From Fasciolopsis buskii (Eukaryota > Platyhelminthes > Trematoda > Plagiorchiida > Fasciolidae): DNA of 64,000 nt. Both the position numbers and the translations under genes were made by a program. Shown piece by piece: positions 60,441-64,000 of the stretch. The DNA is taken from positions 203,373 through 267,372 of the forward strand of contig LUCM01006803.1 in assembly GCA_008360955.1 (NCBI GenBank). Reading direction: 5' to 3'. Positions within the stretch are counted from its first letter, which is position 1. Each line of letters starts with the position of its first letter. Under the pieces are notes generated by a model that was not told where the DNA came from, searched no databases, and saw only the letters and a program-made list of their open reading frames with translations.

Positions 60441-61651
60441 TCCGGGAAATCCAGACTGATGTGACGCTGTTTTAACGCGCAGAATAGAGAGCGTTGTCTC
60501 CGGAGTGGCGACTGGAGGCGAGAAGTAGTTACGTCACGAAAACCAACTAAGGAATGGGTACGTATCGGAGGACGAAAATCGTGCAAAACTCAATTCCAGT
60601 GGATATATTGTTAGACACCTTTCAAGTACCAGTAATAACAAGCACCGATAATGAACCGTGCTTCTTGCCAAGAAGATGATCAGATGGAACGCGGTGACAG
60701 ATACAGCCATTTCAAGTAGACCCACATACGAAGGACTATAGGTCAGTTATTCAAGGGAAAGGTTTTGGGGGAAATCCTTTCCCCCATAAATCGATGCCGT
60801 AAATCTCGAATTTTCTATTTTTGTTCAGAGTCATCTCATTTTAGAGATATCAAAATTTTGCCTTCAATTTTAAATTCACACCAGTGGACTTTTGGTGAAG
60901 ATGTACAGTTCGCACGCAACTTATCGTTTGAATGAACAAGGTTACCTAAAATTCTTTATAAGCAGCTGAGCTTACTGCACAAATCGCCTTTGGTCCAGCG
61001 TCAAATATACGGCTGAGCTAGAGGTTTCGTCTTCTTGTGTGTCCGGTTCTCCAGCTGGTTATTAGCGGGATTCGGAATTGGAATTTGTCACATTGACCGG
61101 AAATTGAGTGATTCGATACGCTGGATACCCACTGTGTGACTTAGACGTTCGCACAACGTAATCTGGTAGGCACGGTTTACTTGTCATCTCGCCGTACGCA
61201 CCCAGACGCAACCAAAGTGAACCTTTGTTAAGAGGCAGACGTAAGGCAAGTGGGCTAGCATTGATTTTAGCATATGTACACGGTAAAGATGATCGTCTCT
61301 CTCCAACTGATACGGACTCGGGGTCCTTCCGACTTTGAATATTGTCGTTCAGAGAACGGAACAGTACTTGGTTGTGCGTCGTCATCAGCATGCACCTCGG
61401 ATGTTTGAATCGCTGGCACACCACCTCGTGTCCCTTCTTCAAGCCATACTACAGCAGTCGCTCTTGACCGAGCATTACTCTGTACTAGACCGGTCAGGTG
61501 CTTTTTTGGGCGTGGAGCCTTCTTACACTTTGCGGTTGGAGCCGTATCCATGTCATTTTTTTAATATTTAACCTTGTGGTATACGATCATTCTGCTCTTA
61601 TGTTTCCCCGGAACGTTTGACAACTAACTTCCGACGTTTTCATTTAAACAG
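60441..61651. other. region upstream of RBM8A; no exon found
   Basis: The missing first coding exon of RBM8A should lie here or further left, but no start codon followed by an acidic Asp/Glu-rich peptide and a splice donor could be found. Minus-strand frames 61551-61267 (94 codons) and 61442-61062 (126 codons) overlap in different frames; neither is recognised. A perfect hairpin, GGGGGAAA-TCC-TTTCCCCC, lies at 60767-60785. Confidence 0.45.
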
Positions 61652-62239
61652 AGGGCCTCATAAAGCTGAAAGAAAGCGCGAAGAAGCGGAAAGGTCGTGG
61701 AATTATCGCCGGTATGTGATCAAGAACCATCCGAATCAGAGATTTCTTTCACAGAGAGTGTCAATACTGGAAGAGAAGGATTCGAGAGTGTTCCAAGTGA
61801 CGGTGAAACGGGTGGCCCAGGACCCCAGCGATGTTTGTTTTGTTGTTCAATAATTTGTATCCTTTTAGCTGTCGAAGGATGGATATTATTTATTCGCCAT
61901 GTCCATGAAGAAGCTACCGAAGAGGATATTCGCGACAAGTTTTGTGAATATGGCGACATAAAAAACTTGCACCTAAATCTTGATCGTCGTACCGGCTACC
62001 TGAAGGTTTGCTCTAATTATTGTAAGGAAGACAGCTCTTAGGGTTATGCACTTGTTGAGTACGAACTGTTCAAAGAAGCCCAAACGGCAATGGAACAGCT
62101 TAACGGAAGTGACCTCCATGGACAGAAAATCCGCGTAGACTGGGCATTTACAAAGGGCCCAAGCTCAGGCAAACAATCCGTACGGCACCGGGTTCGTGAA
62201 CGTAGCCGAAGTAGGAGTCGCTCCGACGAAAGACGCTGA
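61652..62239 (+). CDS. RBM8A: RBM8A/Y14 RNA-binding protein of the exon junction complex (5' exon not located)
   Basis: Y14 pairs with Mago nashi in the exon junction complex, deposited upstream of spliced junctions, and acts in mRNA export, localisation and nonsense-mediated decay. The visible exons encode [14 protein letters not shown] (basic segment, 61660-61701), [16 protein letters not shown] (to 61832), [20 protein letters not shown] (RRM start with RNP2 ILFIRH), [16 protein letters not shown] (to 62005), GYALVEYE (RNP1, from 62042), [11 protein letters not shown] and an Arg/Ser tail ([10 protein letters not shown]) ending in TGA at 62237. Order, spacing and the GPGPQRSVEGW block match animal Y14 closely. 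Two 36-nt introns (61833-61868, 62006-62041) have GT...AG ends and keep frame. Between KGRG and the acidic segment the frame shifts by one: either a 28-nt GT-AG intron (61712-61739) or a one-base insertion. An acceptor (TTTAAACAG) precedes 61652; the first exon with the start codon is not found. Confidence 0.93.
61712..61739 (+). other. RBM8A: candidate 28-nt intron or frame lesion in RBM8A
   Basis: GTATGTGATC...ATCCGAATCAG starts with a strong donor and ends in CAG but lacks a pyrimidine tract. Its removal joins GCC-G to AG-ATT in frame. Since 28 is one more than a multiple of three, deletion of any single base near 61711-61717 restores the frame equally well and would keep the acidic residues QEPSESE. 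The sequence alone does not decide. Confidence 0.4.
61833..61868 (+). other. RBM8A: 36-nt intron of RBM8A
   Basis: GTTTGTTTTG...CCTTTTAG between CAG-CGA-T and CT-GTC-GAA. Splicing restores the invariant peptide PQRSVEGW, which fixes both splice sites. Confidence 0.92.
62006..62041 (+). other. RBM8A: 36-nt intron of RBM8A
   Basis: GTTTGCTCTA...AGCTCTTAG between CTG-AAG and GGT-TAT. Read through, it gives a stop at its 3' end; spliced, it restores GYLKGYALVEY at RNP1. Confidence 0.92.
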
Positions 62240-62278
62240 GGTTTTTGAAAAGGATTCTTTGTAATCTTTGTATTTGTG

Positions 62279-62284
62279 AATAAA
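62279..62284 (+). terminator. RBM8A: polyadenylation signal AATAAA of RBM8A
   Basis: AATAAA lies 40 bp after the TGA stop, followed by a short T/C-rich stretch, a normal position for a compact 3' UTR. Confidence 0.75.
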
Positions 62285-62299
62285 CTTATTCTCACCTCA

Positions 62300-64000
62300 C
62301 TGAACTGACCGGTTCTTGAAACCAACCCCGAAGCATATGGTTTCCGAAGAATCGTTGATGACCGCACGACTGAATGAAGAGTCCCGGTTTTGAATCATTG
62401 ATGGGAGATCAGCGATGATATTCGAGTGGTGTCAATGAAGAAGCCAATGTGACTGTAAAACTTAGGTTAAACTGAAGTTCTTTGGAATGAAAATACTTCA
62501 ACGTTTCTCCAGCCTATTAGCAGCTGAAGAAGCCTGCCTGCCTCAGTACGATGAGGTTCAAAAGCGAAAACTCGTGGATCCACTTATTATGAACGTCAGG
62601 ACCCTAGTGCCAATTTCAGTAACGGAGCACATTTTGATGGAATTGAGCATTTTTCTGAAGTTAGCATTTTTAAGTGCCTTGAATAGTGAGCAGTGTCGTT
62701 GTTGGTTTCAGACCGTAAATCAGGATCTTGGCTGCGGAAAATTGTTGTCCACTTCTTATCACTTCCACCAGATCTTCGGAAGAATGGAAGAAGCTCATTT
62801 CATCGATCAAACAATACACTAATTATGGATGGCGACAAAACAGCTCCGACCGATTTCGTTGACTTATTATGGGATAAGAAATATGTACAGCATACCAAAT
62901 CTAGTGCGTTTCAGTCACGGGCATCTGCATGTCTTGCTACTTTCGTAAAGCCACAGATCAACTGCCTTGGTGATCGGACATTGAACCTGGGCACAGGAAA
63001 CGAGCGGTTCAATTCGGATAGTTTCGGATGCGATGGTCAGATTGGACAATCTGGAATCATGGCATTATTGATTTTGCCAAGCAAGAGCTCGGTATACCGT
63101 TATTGCCGAAACTCATGCAACAGGCTTCATACAAACACTTTCCGCGTCAATGGACAACAGTATAAAGAAACAAACACTCAAATATGTATTCATTTTATTT
63201 AGCGAGAACTGGCGAATCGTTTTAGCGAGAAACTGGAAGCTTTGATGTTAACTAGCGAGCAAATGGGCTAGGAATCTAGTCGATATCCCACTTGCGTATA
63301 TTCCAACCATGAAGCATTACGAGTAGAAAGTGCGGTTACTTCACAACATGAGGCATGTGTTGATAGAAATCCAGCATCAACAAGCAATAGCGAGCGATGG
63401 GCTGCCACTATCCTTCAGTATTTTTTACCATTTTGATGGGGCGACCGGCACCTCCAGTATGAAACTGCCTTTACCTCATACTCCAGACAGTTAGGATTTC
63501 TAAGTCTATCCTTCGGTTTAGTAATTCCTTAGATTACCGCTTCAGAGCACGGAACATCTTGGATATGATCAAGATTCAGACTGTCGTATGATTCGGCTTA
63601 TCCATTACCCTGGTCAAAGATCAACACTTCCGCGGCGACACCGCAACGATTACGGCAATCGATATTCTGAACGAAAACGCCCTCGAGAAAGTTGATGAAC
63701 ACAGCTAGACTAAATCGGCCAGTGAATTCATTGAAGATCTCATAAGCAATCCGATTTTGATTACTAAACGAACTTTTTCCTCTGCTCGACTTGGTCTCTC
63801 TCAGTAGATTTAGTGAGAACTGGAGATGGCGGGCGCGAGACGGTCGATTGAGGGTCTGCGGCCGAAACGGAGCGGACATCTTCCCTTGTTATTATAAAAC
63901 CGTATCTGAGGCATACCCTGGCCCAAAAGTGTGTTGTCATCCAGTTCACGTCAGATTAAAAGAAAACTACTCTATCGAGGACAACGTATTTACTAAATCT
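62300..64000. other. unrecognised DNA downstream of RBM8A
   Basis: Contains overlapping plus-strand open frames at 62487-62822 (111 codons) and 62693-63202 (169 codons, the longest uninterrupted plus-strand frame outside transposons). Other readings are DFAKQELGIPLLPKLMQQAS (about 63074, +) and DTATITAIDILNENALEKVD (about 63640, +). No family is recognised; exons of a neighbouring gene are possible but no splice pattern or motif proves it. Confidence 0.4.

Noticed and set aside
1..64000. Possible prokaryotic defence system, CRISPR array or phage module
   Set aside because: There are no operons, no spaced direct repeats, and the only conserved gene has spliceosomal introns; the DNA is eukaryotic.

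Overview
The window reads as animal nuclear DNA, most likely from a parasitic flatworm (a digenean fluke is my best guess). One conserved cellular gene is recognisable in 64 kb: an RBM8A/Y14 orthologue (exon-junction-complex RNA-binding protein) near the right end on the + strand. Two of its introns are exactly 36 nt, a size known from flatworm genes. Nearly everything else recognisable is retrotransposon debris, mixing CR1-like and RTE-like non-LTR elements with Ty3/gypsy and Pao/BEL fragments, as in large fluke genomes. The species call is inference from gene structure and repeat mix. There is no bacterial gene organisation, operon, CRISPR array, rRNA or convincing tRNA.

Layout. 0-3 kb: a possible gag/protease remnant (+) and a Pao/BEL integrase tail (-). 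3-14 kb: mostly unrecognised DNA with one non-LTR reverse transcriptase (RT) fragment at 6.8-7.7 kb. 14.4-18.9 kb: a nearly complete but broken CR1-like LINE (-), with a 17-bp minisatellite at its ORF1/ORF2 junction. 19-27 kb: a CR1 RT tail, then a 742-bp Ty3/gypsy RT-RNase H segment present twice in opposite orientation (21036-21777 and 25577-26318) with only two mismatches seen. 28-45 kb: alternating CR1-like LINE pieces and copies of an unnamed repeat, called R1 here, that share a 3' end. One R1 copy is nested inside the ORF2 of a 5-kb LINE at 31.6-36.7 kb. 47-52 kb: two CR1-like elements on opposite strands. 53.9-59.4 kb: RTE-like elements, including a 2.8-kb copy (-) with endonuclease, RT and tail, whose 3' part recurs inverted at 58485-59373. 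59.5-60.4 kb: a Ty3/gypsy integrase fragment (+). 61.65-62.29 kb: RBM8A, ending in an AATAAA signal. 62.3-64 kb: unrecognised sequence with open frames.

The transposon pieces carry many stops and frameshifts and none looks able to act on its own. No new multi-gene system is visible. The observations most worth following are the near-identical Ty3 fold-back pair, the micro-introns and frame anomaly of RBM8A, the R1 family, and the in-phase 21-bp (7-residue) tandem repeat at 38.2 kb.
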